A stretch of DNA of 64,000 nucleotides from NCBI GenBank assembly GCA_041912595.1, contig JAYRMR010000009.1, positions 48,410 to 112,409 of the forward strand. Reading direction: 5' to 3'. The DNA comes from Roseateles_B sp041912595. GTDB taxonomy: Bacteria > Pseudomonadota > Gammaproteobacteria > Burkholderiales > Burkholderiaceae_C. This document shows positions 25,159-33,300 of this stretch, in pieces. Position 1 is the first letter of the stretch; every line of letters starts with the position of its first letter. The translations under genes were made by a program, and so were the position numbers. The notes beneath the pieces are model-generated. The model saw only the letters and a list, made by a program, of their open reading frames with translations. It did no database searches and had not been told where the DNA came from.

Positions 25159-25515
25159 ATGAGCCAACTGTCCGCACTTCGCTTGTATTTCCCCCTGTCA
25201 GCGCGCGCCAAGGGCACGCGCTTCTGGCACCGCCTCAGCGCCCCGGCTCTGGGCCAGCACCTGCTGCACGCCGCACATCGTGCGCACATCCAGCAGGCCG
25301 TGATGCACCACGTCGCGGCCGGCTACCTGCCAGGCGACAAGATGGGCCATGCCCATGTCGAAAGCAGCCCCGGGCGACTGCCGCAGTGCATCGAGCTCAT
25401 CGACACCGAGAGCCGCCTGCGCAAGTTCCTGCACGACCACGCCGACGAGTTGGCCAATGTTCGCGTCGTGCTCTATCGCTGCGAACTTCCGCTGGCAGCT
25501 ACTCACTCGACCTGA
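25159..25515 (+). CDS. second DUF190-family protein
   Basis: Small protein (118 aa) diverged from the first DUF190 gene: LSALRLYFPLSARAKGTRFW at the N-terminus, a central HRAHIQQAVMHHVAAGYLPG and an edge strand LANVRVVLYRCELPL. The ATG at 25159 is 14 bp after the CLC-F stop. Each fluoride exporter in this island thus has its own DUF190 gene, which supports a partnership. Function is unknown. Confidence 0.8.
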   Translation: MSQLSALRLYFPLSARAKGTRFWHRLSAPALGQHLLHAAHRAHIQQAVMHHVAAGYLPGDKMGHAHVESSPGRLPQCIELIDTESRLRKFLHDHADELANVRVVLYRCELPLAATHST

Positions 25516-25553
25516 CCTGGCCAACCAAACGTCAACCACAAGAGGAGACAAAC

Positions 25554-25832
25554 ATGCTGCGTGTTCGCAATCTGCCGCCTGAGCCCGATTGGCGAGATTG
25601 GCTGCGAGAGGAAGGGCCGACGATCCGGAGACTGGGCCTGTGGGCTTTGACGATGTTGTGCCTAGTCATCCTGATGGGAGAGCACGCCGATGGGGTGAAC
25701 TGGACGCTGGTGACCCCGGTGGGCGGCATGACGGTCGCCACCCCAGCAGCGGGCGAAGCGAGCTGCCAAGCCCTGGTTTCGACTCCAGATCAGGTGTGTG
25801 TGCCGGGCGAGGTGCCAAGCATCTATCCCTAA
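25554..25832 (+). CDS. small single-pass membrane protein ending the fluoride series
   Basis: Unrecognised 92-aa protein with GAGGAG just upstream of its ATG. A charged N-terminus (PPEPDWRDWLREEGPTIRRL) is followed by one hydrophobic helix (GLWALTMLCLVILMG) and a short exported tail with two Cys. It is co-directional with clcF and DUF190. Its stop slightly overlaps the convergent glycosyltransferase gene. Confidence 0.65.
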   Translation: MLRVRNLPPEPDWRDWLREEGPTIRRLGLWALTMLCLVILMGEHADGVNWTLVTPVGGMTVATPAAGEASCQALVSTPDQVCVPGEVPSIYP

Positions 25833-27127
25833 GCGCGCACGCCTTGCAAAGTCCACAGCCTGGTGAGTTCGCCCACCGCTGAGACACCGCCGTCTTCGGT
25901 CGCGATACGGCGGGCCATTTCCCAGCTGGCCTCTTGCATCCCGCGGTCATCGACCATCCTGCGCAGGGCGCTCGCCAGCGCCAGGGCGTCAAACCGGCTT
26001 TGCGGGATAGGGGCCGGCCCCAGGCCCTTTTGGTGCACCAGGTCACCCCAGAACGGCTGGTCGCCGAAGAACGGGCAAATCAAGCTGGGCTTGCCTGCCA
26101 GCAAGCCGGCCGCGGTGGTGCCGGCCCCACCATGATGGACCACGGCCGCCATGCGCGGGAACACCCAGTCGTGCGGCGCGTCATTCAGCACGAAGACATC
26201 GCTCGATGACTGCTGCGGCAACAGGCCACCCCAGCCGCGGCCCAAGACGCCGCGCAGGCCCGCGAGCCGGAGTCCTTCCACGACCTGCTGCGCGCGCCGG
26301 TGAGGGTCTCGGCCGGCCATGCTGCCGAAGCCGATATAGACAGGCGGCGGCCCAGCGTCCAGGAAAGCCTGAAACCCGTCAGCAGGTTTCCAGCCGGGCT
26401 GCGCGGGCAAGCGAAGGAAGCCAGTAACCAGCGCATGAGTCGGCCAGTCGTGCGGGCGAGGCAGCAGGCTCGGTGAATGCGCATGAAGCACAGGCCACTG
26501 CCGCCCCTGAGCATCGTGCAGCAAGTCCAGTTGGCCGGGTCGATGCCCCCATCCTTGTTCGCGGCGCCATGCCGTTGCCGGGCCCGCCAGGCGACGAGAG
26601 ATCCCCTGCACCAGCCGATAGCCCGCGAGTCGCATGCGCGGGCCGCCGGCCTGGCGCAGCCAGCGCGGGAACACGGGACAAGCAAACTCAGCCGTCGGCT
26701 GCAGTGCAGGCACCAGAAGCAAGAGTGCCGCTGGAATGGCAAGCTTTTCTGCGATATCGGGCGCGCCGCCGAGCTTGGCGTGGAACACCATGGCCTGCGG
26801 CCGGCAGGCCTGGGCCGCAGCCCACAGGTCCCGTTGAACCTGAACCTGCAGCGACTTGACTCGGGGCGCTAGCTTCACGACGGTCCGCAGCATTCCCAGC
26901 GGCGAGGCCGCACGCTCCAGACCGGCTCGCCCCTCCAGAGACTCCAGCAACTCAACGAAACCATCATCCATGGGTTCGTAAGCGACGCCCCAGCCGGCGA
27001 TCCAGGCCTGGAACCTTCGACTGGCGCAGAGCGTCGGCTCATGCCCCGCCGCCTGAAGGGCGAGCGCCAGCGCGAGGAAGGGTTCGACGTCGCCGCGGGA
27101 GCCCAGCGTCGCCAGCAGCACGCGCAT
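25829..27127 (-). CDS. GT1-family (UGT/MGT-like) glycosyltransferase
   Basis: Nucleotide-sugar-dependent glycosyltransferase with a GT-B fold (432 aa). The N-terminal acceptor domain begins MRVLLATLGSRGDVEPFLAL, the standard start of sterol/macrolide/rhamnolipid-type transferases. The donor site is VVHHGGAGTTAAGLLAGKPS followed by PFFGDQPFWG. It overlaps the stop of the antiporter gene (TGATG), so it ends a reverse operon that begins at modA. An acceptor cannot be deduced, and its link to anion transport is unclear. Confidence 0.9.
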   Translation of the reverse strand: MRVLLATLGSRGDVEPFLALALALQAAGHEPTLCASRRFQAWIAGWGVAYEPMDDGFVELLESLEGRAGLERAASPLGMLRTVVKLAPRVKSLQVQVQRDLWAAAQACRPQAMVFHAKLGGAPDIAEKLAIPAALLLLVPALQPTAEFACPVFPRWLRQAGGPRMRLAGYRLVQGISRRLAGPATAWRREQGWGHRPGQLDLLHDAQGRQWPVLHAHSPSLLPRPHDWPTHALVTGFLRLPAQPGWKPADGFQAFLDAGPPPVYIGFGSMAGRDPHRRAQQVVEGLRLAGLRGVLGRGWGGLLPQQSSSDVFVLNDAPHDWVFPRMAAVVHHGGAGTTAAGLLAGKPSLICPFFGDQPFWGDLVHQKGLGPAPIPQSRFDALALASALRRMVDDRGMQEASWEMARRIATEDGGVSAVGELTRLWTLQGVRA

Positions 27128-28386
27128 CAGAGCACCCTGAAGGCCAGGATCGCGACGATGGTGGGTGGCAAAGCGGCCAGCAGCAGGCCCAGCGGGTTGA
27201 TGGTCTGGTCCTCGAAGCTGCCGCGCAGGATGGCAACGCCAGCCGGGTTGGGCGCATTGGCAATCACCGTCAGACCGCCACCCGTGACGGCGCCGGCCAC
27301 CAGTGCCAGCTTGAACTCGTCGCTGAGCCCCGGCACCAGCGAGCCGAGATAGGTAAGCGCTGCGTTGTCGGTGATGGCGGTCAGGGCGGTTGCACCGAAG
27401 AACACCGCATCGGCATCCATGGCCAACAGGACCGGTTGTAGCCACCACTGCTGCTGCCCGCCCAACACCACCAGGCCGGCCAGGAAGAAGGCCACGAGCA
27501 GCGCCTCGCGCAGGATCAGGCGGTCCTGATGGGCGCTGTAGGCCGTCGCAAAGCCCATGAAGAACAGAAACAGGCCCATGAACACGGCCGGATGATGAGC
27601 GAACACCACCACGCCGACCAGGAAGAGCAGCTGCACCAGGATGATGGATGCCGGCACCCGAGGCGTGTCACCGTCCTGCTCGACCTGGCCCATGTGCCCG
27701 AGCTCCTTACGGAACAGCAGCGCAGCCACGGCGGCGTTGAATCCGACCGCCAGCGCGGCCTTCCAGCCGAAGTTGGCCAGCATGAACGCGATGTCCCAGT
27801 TCCACACGCCCGCGACCATCAGCACCGGCGGGGCGGCGAAAGGCGTCAGCGTGCCGCCGATGGAGATGTTGACGAAGAGCACGCCGACCGTCGCGTACTG
27901 CAGCCTGCGGCTGACGGGCTGGGCGAACAGCGTGTCGCGCAGCATCAGCGCCGCCAGCGTCATTGCGGCCGGCTCAGTGATGAAGGAGCCCAGCAGCGGC
28001 ACCAGCCCCAGCACCATGAAGTACATGGCCATGCCGCGCGGTAGCGGCGTGAACCCGGCGACCAACTGCACCGTGGCGCCAGCCAGCTGCAGGATGGGGC
28101 GCGTGCCCGCGATCACCATGATGGCGAACACGAACATGGGTTCGGTGAAGTTGCGGCTGTCCAGATACTGGGTGGCCTGGGCTTTGCCGTCGATGCCGAA
28201 CATGAACAGCATTAGCACCATGGCCCAGAAACCGAAGACGATTTCCACCTCGCCCAGCAGGTGCCACAGACCGGCATGGCGCGGCTGGGTGTGCGCCAGG
28301 CGCTCGAAGAACTTGGTCGAGAAGGTGTGGATCAGGGCGACGGCGAACAGCGCAGCGCCAACAATCTGGATCGTGGTGTGGGTCAT
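27127..28386 (-). CDS. putative Na+/H+ antiporter (NhaD/ArsB-like membrane protein)
   Basis: Polytopic inner-membrane protein (419 aa, about 11-12 hydrophobic segments) of the putative Na+/H+ antiporter group (PF07399-like) in the ion-transporter superfamily. Repeated signatures include FITEPAAMTLAALML and NISIGGTLTPFAAPPVLMVA in one half and AITDNAALTYLGSLVPG plus IANAPNPAGVAIL in the other. I start at ATG 28386 (MTHTTIQ). It lies 111 bp downstream of tauE on the same strand. The ion specificity is from family knowledge only. Confidence 0.82.
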   Translation of the reverse strand: MTHTTIQIVGAALFAVALIHTFSTKFFERLAHTQPRHAGLWHLLGEVEIVFGFWAMVLMLFMFGIDGKAQATQYLDSRNFTEPMFVFAIMVIAGTRPILQLAGATVQLVAGFTPLPRGMAMYFMVLGLVPLLGSFITEPAAMTLAALMLRDTLFAQPVSRRLQYATVGVLFVNISIGGTLTPFAAPPVLMVAGVWNWDIAFMLANFGWKAALAVGFNAAVAALLFRKELGHMGQVEQDGDTPRVPASIILVQLLFLVGVVVFAHHPAVFMGLFLFFMGFATAYSAHQDRLILREALLVAFFLAGLVVLGGQQQWWLQPVLLAMDADAVFFGATALTAITDNAALTYLGSLVPGLSDEFKLALVAGAVTGGGLTVIANAPNPAGVAILRGSFEDQTINPLGLLLAALPPTIVAILAFRVL

Positions 28387-28496
28387 CTCGGCAGGAATGG
28401 CAAAGCCCGCGAGGCGGCCCGACCTTCGCGCGATCCTGCTGATCGGCGATTGCCCCAGCACCCTGACGACATTTTATGTCGCTCCTGGCAGGTCGT

Positions 28497-29303
28497 TCAG
28501 CCGTGTCGCCAGGTCTTGTAGGCTGACACCACCAGGATGACTGCCAGCAAGGGCAGCAGCAGGCCGGCAGGCACCCGGCCTAGCAAGGCGCCGCCGATGG
28601 CAGCCCCCATCAGCGAGCCCGCCGCCATCACGAGCACGAAGCGTCGGTTCTGCCCTAGCACCTCGAAGCTGCGGTCACGGCTGTAGCGCGCGAAGCCGAC
28701 CACCATGGTGGGCAGGCTCACGGCCAGCGACAGGCTGCCGGCGAGCTTGATGTCTGTGCCGAAGAGCAGCACCAAGGTCGGGATCAACAGTTCCCCGCCG
28801 GCCACGCCCATCAACGACGCCACCACGCCGATGCCAAAGCCCGCGACCGCGCCAGCAACCCACTGGGTCGGGCCCGACAGCAGCGCCTGGCCCTGGCCGG
28901 GCAGCCAGTGCTCGGCCACCAGGGCGCCGGCGATCAACAGCAGCAGGACGGCGAGGACGCGGTACAGCGTCTGGGTGCGCAGCCGCGTGGCCCAGCCGGC
29001 GCCGAACCAGGCGCCCAGCAGGCTGCCCGCCAGCAGGTTCAGCACCACCGGCGCGTGCGCCAGCACCAGGTCGAGCGGCACGGCCTTGGTACGAAACAAC
29101 AAGGCCGAGGCCACCACGACCAGGCTCATCGCCTTGTTCAGGATGACGGCGTGCAAGGCGGCGAAGCCGAACAGGCCGATGAGGACCGGCAAACGGAACT
29201 CCGCGCCGCCCAGGCCGATCAGGCCGCCCAGCGTGCCGATGACCGCACCCGCCGCAAAGGCCAGCGGCAGCGACGGGCTGCGGAAGGCTGGGAGCTCGGT
29301 CAT
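28497..29303 (-). CDS. TauE/SafE-family anion exporter (chromosomal-type copy)
   Basis: Eight-TM permease (268 aa) of the sulfite/organosulfonate exporter family. The two half-repeats each contain a glycine-rich motif: GTLGGLIGLGGAEFRLP and ASLMGVAGGELLIPTL. It is coupled to modC (ATGA overlap), so it belongs to the molybdate operon and may export sulfite, sulfate-like oxyanions or excess molybdate. A very similar protein is carried inside the inner transposon at 35438. Confidence 0.88.
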   Translation of the reverse strand: MTELPAFRSPSLPLAFAAGAVIGTLGGLIGLGGAEFRLPVLIGLFGFAALHAVILNKAMSLVVVASALLFRTKAVPLDLVLAHAPVVLNLLAGSLLGAWFGAGWATRLRTQTLYRVLAVLLLLIAGALVAEHWLPGQGQALLSGPTQWVAGAVAGFGIGVVASLMGVAGGELLIPTLVLLFGTDIKLAGSLSLAVSLPTMVVGFARYSRDRSFEVLGQNRRFVLVMAAGSLMGAAIGGALLGRVPAGLLLPLLAVILVVSAYKTWRHG

Positions 29304-30424
29304 CGTTCAACCATCCCTTCATGCGGCATGACCACCATCGCGCCACCCCGAAGGCGCACGCGCAGGCGTGCCCCGGGCGCCACGCCATAGCGCGCCGCCG
29401 TGCCCGGCGGCACCTGCATCAGCAACTCCTCGGCGGTCGATCCCAGCGTTCTCAGCTTGACCTGCAGCGATTGGCGCAGCACGGCGACGCTGACCACCTC
29501 GACCTCGACGTTGGTGTCGCCGGCTTGCTCCGGCGCGCCTTCGCGGGGCGGCAGCAACACCTGATCAGCCGGAAGGGCCCACGCCACCCGGCTTCCGGTG
29601 GCGAACTGCCTGGCCAGCGGCACTCGCAGCGACAGCCCATGCCACGCCAGCCAGGTGTGGCCACCATCGTCGTCATGCCGCTCGACCGTGGCACCGAACA
29701 GGTTGTGCATGCCCACCAGGCGCGCGACGCGCACGCTGGCCGGTCGCTGCAGCACCTCGGCTGGCGTGCCGGCCTGCAGGATGCGGCCGTCGGCAAGCAC
29801 CGCCATCCGGTCGCACAGCAGCGCGGCCTCGTCCAGGTCATGGGTGACCAGCACAACGGGCATGTCCAGCTGCTGCCGCAACTGCGCCAGTTCGCCGTGC
29901 AGGTGGCGCCGGGTCAGCTCATCGACGGCCGAGAAGGGCTCGTCGAGCAACAGCACGGCCGGCTCGCGCGCCAGGGCACGCGCAACGGCCACGCGCTGTT
30001 GCTGGCCGCCCGACAGCTCGTGCGGCCGGCGGTTCTCGAAGCCCTGCAGGTTCACGCGCGCCAGCAGCGCGCGGGCCAGCTCGAGGCGGCCGGCTCGATC
30101 CCGGGGCACGGCCTCGGCAACGTTGTCCAGCGCGCTCAGGTGAGGAAACAGGGCGTACTGCTGAAACACCAGCCCCACCCGACGCTGCTGGGGCGTGCGG
30201 CGAATGCCTTGAGCGCTGTCCAGCCAGGTCTCGCCTCCGCAGTCGATCTGGCCCCGGGCCGTGCGCAGCAGGCCCGCGATGGCGCGCAGCACCGTGGACT
30301 TGCCGCTGCCGGAGGGGCCAACGAGCGCCAGCAGCTCGCCCGGCGGGCAGTGCAGGTCCACCTCCAGCCCAATGGGGTGCCGCTGCCGCAGGCTGACCCG
30401 CAGCGCGAGGTCGACGCCGGACAT
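29300..30424 (-). CDS. modC: molybdate ABC transporter ATP-binding protein
   Basis: ATPase of the ModABC molybdate importer (374 aa). Walker A (GPSGSGKST), Q-loop (FQQYALFP), signature ELSGGQQQRVAVARAL and Walker B (VLLLDEPFSA) are intact, with H-loop VTHDLDE. Two C-terminal regions resemble TOBE/mop molybdate-sensing domains (FATGSRVAWALPADQVLLPP and VPPGTAARYGVAPGARLRV). It is four bases from modB and overlaps tauE by ATGA. The ATG at 30424 matches the family N-terminus. With modA broken by the inner transposon, the transporter is probably not functional. Confidence 0.94.
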   Translation of the reverse strand: MSGVDLALRVSLRQRHPIGLEVDLHCPPGELLALVGPSGSGKSTVLRAIAGLLRTARGQIDCGGETWLDSAQGIRRTPQQRRVGLVFQQYALFPHLSALDNVAEAVPRDRAGRLELARALLARVNLQGFENRRPHELSGGQQQRVAVARALAREPAVLLLDEPFSAVDELTRRHLHGELAQLRQQLDMPVVLVTHDLDEAALLCDRMAVLADGRILQAGTPAEVLQRPASVRVARLVGMHNLFGATVERHDDDGGHTWLAWHGLSLRVPLARQFATGSRVAWALPADQVLLPPREGAPEQAGDTNVEVEVVSVAVLRQSLQVKLRTLGSTAEELLMQVPPGTAARYGVAPGARLRVRLRGGAMVVMPHEGMVER

Positions 30425-30428
30425 CGCC

Positions 30429-31103
30429 TCAGGCACGGCGGCGGACCTGCGAGTTGCGGCGTCCGGCGGCGTAGGACAGGCCGATGGCGCCCAAAGAGAC
30501 CGCGAGCAGCAGCCCGGCCATGGCGCTGGCCGCGCGGTCATCGAAGCTCTGCATGCGGTCGTAGATCGCGATGGCGATGGTGCGGGTTTCGCCCGGTATG
30601 TTGCCGCCCACCATCAGCACCACGCCAAACTCACCCAGTGTGTGGGCGAAGGTCATCACGATGGCGCTGAGCACCCCAGGCCATGCCAGGGGCAGCTCGA
30701 TGCGCCACAGCGTGCGCCAGGCGCTCAGCCCGCAGCAGGCGGCGGCATCATGGATGTCCGGGCCGATGGACTCGAAGCTGCGCTGGATGGGCTGGATGGC
30801 GAATGGCAGATTGACGATGACCGAGGCCACCAGCAGCCCTTCGAAGTTGAAGGCCAGCGGGTGACCCACCAGCCGGGCATAGGCCTGCCCCAGGGGTGAC
30901 TGGCTGCTCATGCCGGTGAGCAGGTAGTAGCCGAGCACAGTGGGGGGCAGGACCAGTGGCAGCGTCAGGGCGGCCTCGACCACGCCCTTGGCACGGAACT
31001 CGGTGAAGGCGAGCCACCGCCCCAGCGCGATGCCGAACGGCAGCAGCACCGCCACCGTCAGGGCAGCCAACTGCAGCGACAGGCTGAGCGCGGTCCAGTC
31101 CAT
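30429..31103 (-). CDS. modB: molybdate ABC transporter permease
   Basis: Inner-membrane permease (224 aa, five or six membrane segments). The EAA loop that contacts ModC is visible in DAAACCGLSAWRTLWRIELP. The segment FAHTLGEFGVVLMVGGNIPG is the highly conserved ModB signature. The start is five bases after the modA stop. It follows the 3' part of modA, so it now depends on any promoter within the inner transposon end or on none. Confidence 0.94.
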   Translation of the reverse strand: MDWTALSLSLQLAALTVAVLLPFGIALGRWLAFTEFRAKGVVEAALTLPLVLPPTVLGYYLLTGMSSQSPLGQAYARLVGHPLAFNFEGLLVASVIVNLPFAIQPIQRSFESIGPDIHDAAACCGLSAWRTLWRIELPLAWPGVLSAIVMTFAHTLGEFGVVLMVGGNIPGETRTIAIAIYDRMQSFDDRAASAMAGLLLAVSLGAIGLSYAAGRRNSQVRRRA

Positions 31104-31108
31104 GCGGC

Positions 31109-31697
31109 CTATTGCTCGCCGGGCAGGATGAAGCCGTACTTGCGCATGACCTCGCGGGCTCGGGGCTGCTGCAGATAGGCGTAGAACGCGCGGGCCGACT
31201 CATCGGCCCCCTTGAGCAGCACCATGCGCTGGCGCAGCGGCTGGTGCCAGTCCTGCGGGATCAGCACATAGCGCCCCTTGCCGGAAAGCTGAGGCGACAG
31301 CACCAGCGAATACGCCACGATGCCGCCCTGGGCGTCGCCGGAGACGGCGAACTGCGCCGCCTGGGCGATGTTTTCGCCGAGCACCAGGCGCGGCTGGATG
31401 CTGTCCCACAGCCCCGCCTTGCGCAGGGCTTCCTCGGCCCGCTTGCCATAGGGAGCGTGATCTGGGTTGCCGATGGCAAACCGCTTGAGGCGCCCGTCCT
31501 TCAAGGCGGCGCCCAGGTCGCGCATCTCGGCGTCGGGGGCAACCGTCGAGCCGTTGGGCGTGAAGAGGACGATTCGGCCCGTGGCGTACACGGTGCCGCG
31601 GTCCTCGGTCTTGCCCGCATCGGCGAGCCGGAACACCAGGTCTTCGTCAGCCGACATGAAGAGCTGGAAGGGGGCGCCCTCCTGGATTTGCCGGGTG
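31109..31697 (-). pseudogene. modA: modA, 3' part (interrupted molybdate-binding protein gene)
   Basis: Encodes the C-terminal part of the periplasmic molybdate-binding protein from FTRQIQEGAPFQLFMSADED onward, including ATGRIVLFTPNG and the hinge region up to the C-terminus GFILPGEQ. The 5' part lies 26.5 kb away at 58225-58412. The 589 bases here plus the 188 there make 777 bases, an exact 258-codon gene with stop when one copy of the AAGTT duplication is counted. The transposon therefore split a previously intact gene between Asn and Phe codons. Confidence 0.95.
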
Positions 31698-31702
31698 AAG
31701 TT
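31698..31702. repeat. target-site duplication AAGTT, left copy
   Basis: Five bases, AAGTT, directly outside the left terminal repeat, repeated at 58225-58229. Five bases is the normal duplication length for Tn3-family transposition. Confidence 0.92.
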
Positions 31703-31738
31703 GGCCCTTTTTGCCCAACCCCCGAAAAAGTAAGAATT
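31703..31738. repeat. left terminal inverted repeat of the inner transposon
   Basis: Begins GGCCCTTTTTGCCCAACCCC. It matches the complement of 58189-58224 over 36 bases with two differences (5th and 27th bases). Length and the internal GTAAG fit Tn3-family ends. Confidence 0.93.
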
Positions 31739-31818
31739 CAGTGCACGCCGCTAAGTCATTGATCCGTTTGAATATTCGGCGGATTCTGCGGCGCCGCTTA
31801 CGGGACCCGCGCTTTGCC

Positions 31819-31834
31819 GGGAGTTCTTCAGCGA
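31819..31834. repeat. 16-base repeat GGGAGTTCTTCAGCGA, copy 1
   Basis: The identical motif occurs again at 32090-32105 in the same orientation and at 36566-36581 in the opposite orientation, always in non-coding DNA of the inner transposon. It may be a remnant of older element ends. Confidence 0.5.
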
Positions 31835-32089
31835 GCCCCTTGCCTGTGAGGCATGGCGAGTGTGGTGACCAGGGCCGATCGGCATCATCGAGGTCTGAAC
31901 AGCGCCTTGCAGGGGGCATGCCGAGATAAAGCCAGCATTCACTCATAACACCTGAGGTTGTGAAAGCTGTTTGCCTTTTGCCATTGTTGGCATAAGTGGT
32001 TTTCACTGCGACTGAGGGCTGTCCCGTTGGGGACCCGGCGAGACGTCCGGAACAAGCGCAGAGGTCGGTGCCTCGGATCGAGCGGCGCC

Positions 32090-32105
32090 GGGAGTTCTTC
32101 AGCGA
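32090..32105. repeat. 16-base repeat GGGAGTTCTTCAGCGA, copy 2
   Basis: Second direct copy, preceded like the first by GCCG or GCGCC. Function unknown. Confidence 0.5.
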
Positions 32106-32173
32106 AATCAAGCCGTCGGCTTCTTTCGGCTGGCAAATCGCGCGAGAAACGAGCTGGGCTCTGTGCGTACGCG

Positions 32174-33193
32174 TCAGCCGGCCGGCTTTTTGCGACTCGG
32201 TTTTCGCTCCGTTGGAGCCAGGCCGACTCGATCGACGATCGCCTGCAGTGTGCTCGCTTGTGCCTTGTAGTGCGCGATCTCCTCGAGACTGCGTTGAAGC
32301 TCGGGCCGGAGGGCATTCAACTCGGCCTCCACCGCCACTTTCGCCTGCGAAAGCTCTTCGGCCTTGGCCTCGGCACCGGCGACCCGAGCCTGCAATGACC
32401 CGAGCGCCTGAGCATGCTCGACGCGCAGACGCCGATCGTCGGTCTCGGCCTGCGCCAGCTGCGCGCGCAGTGACTCGACCAGCTTGTCGGACTTGGCCCG
32501 CGCCTGGCGCTCCTGATCGATCTCGAGCAGCGCGCGCTTCTCCGCCACGGCGGCACGCGCATCGGCGGCGTCGACGGCCTGCCGCGCCTTGGCCAGGTCG
32601 GCGCTGAACGCCTCCTGAGCCTTCTGTTGCTGTTGACGGCCCAGATCTAGCTGCGCATGGGTCTCCTGGAGCCGCGCCGCGGTGCCAGCGTGCGCGCGGC
32701 GCTCCGCCTCGAGCTCGACGCGCTGCTCGTTGGTCGCGCGATGCGCCACGGCGAGCTCTTCCTGCAGCCGCTGCAGGCCGTCATGCGCCGCGCTCGCATC
32801 CATGTGCGCCGCGGCGGCTTCGTGTTGCAGTCGATCGCCCTCGGCTTGCAGCTCGATTCGCACCGCCGCGAGTTCTTGCCGTGCGGCGTCTGAGGCCTGG
32901 CGCCAGATCCCCGCGATCGCTTCGGCAGCGGCCGCCTTGACGGCCTCCGGCAGATCGGGATGCTCAATCTCGACCCGGGCCTTGGAACGGAGGTCGTCCC
33001 AGAACTTGGTCAGCGCCTCCGCCGGCGTGCTCATGGTGCCTTTGCGCACGTACTGGTAGAGCTTGTTCGTGGTCGGCGTGATGCCGTACCGAAAGAACAG
33101 CAAGGCGCAGACTTCGCGATACAAGGCTTTCGTGTCGCTGAATCGGCCCTTCAGCGCCTCAACCTCGGCCAGGATCTCGTTTTCGGTGCTCAT
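32174..33193 (-). CDS. tnpT: cointegrate resolution protein T (inner transposon)
   Basis: Accessory DNA-binding protein (339 aa) that helps the TnpS recombinase resolve cointegrates in Tn4651-type elements. A globular KfrA-like N-terminal domain includes FFRYGITPTTNKLYQYVRKG and FWDDLRSKARVEIEHPDLPE. A long Ala/Glu/Arg-rich coiled coil runs from about residue 100 to 320, and the tail is basic (ERKPSRKKPAG). It is divergent from tnpS, with the resolution site between them. It is clearly homologous to the protein at 62549. Confidence 0.93.
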   Translation of the reverse strand: MSTENEILAEVEALKGRFSDTKALYREVCALLFFRYGITPTTNKLYQYVRKGTMSTPAEALTKFWDDLRSKARVEIEHPDLPEAVKAAAAEAIAGIWRQASDAARQELAAVRIELQAEGDRLQHEAAAAHMDASAAHDGLQRLQEELAVAHRATNEQRVELEAERRAHAGTAARLQETHAQLDLGRQQQQKAQEAFSADLAKARQAVDAADARAAVAEKRALLEIDQERQARAKSDKLVESLRAQLAQAETDDRRLRVEHAQALGSLQARVAGAEAKAEELSQAKVAVEAELNALRPELQRSLEEIAHYKAQASTLQAIVDRVGLAPTERKPSRKKPAG

Positions 33194-33216
33194 GCGTTGA
33201 TACTACGACGTATTAC

Positions 33217-33230
33217 GTTGAATATTCAAC
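33217..33230. repeat. palindrome in the tnpT-tnpS resolution region
   Basis: GTTGAATATTCAAC is a perfect 14-base palindrome 24 bp from the tnpT start. The outer pair has a dyad at the equivalent place (62510-62525). It is a candidate TnpT binding site. Confidence 0.55.
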
Positions 33231-33247
33231 CAGGATGGCAATTCTCT

Positions 33248-33269
33248 GGACATAATTCGTCTTATGTCC
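33248..33269. other. candidate tyrosine-recombinase core site (resolution site) of the inner transposon
   Basis: GGACATAA and TTATGTCC form an 8-bp inverted repeat around a six-base spacer (TTCGTC), the arrangement expected for a TnpS crossover core. It lies in the divergent gap between tnpT and tnpS. Confidence 0.65.
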
Positions 33270-33300
33270 ATAATTGGTCAAAACATCGCCTCCGAAACCA

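Larger units (their letters stand above)
31739..32173. other. 435-bp non-coding left end of the transposon
   Basis: No credible gene is seen between the terminal repeat and tnpT. It contains two copies of a 16-base motif, GGGAGTTCTTCAGCGA (31819-31834 and 32090-32105). Confidence 0.5.
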
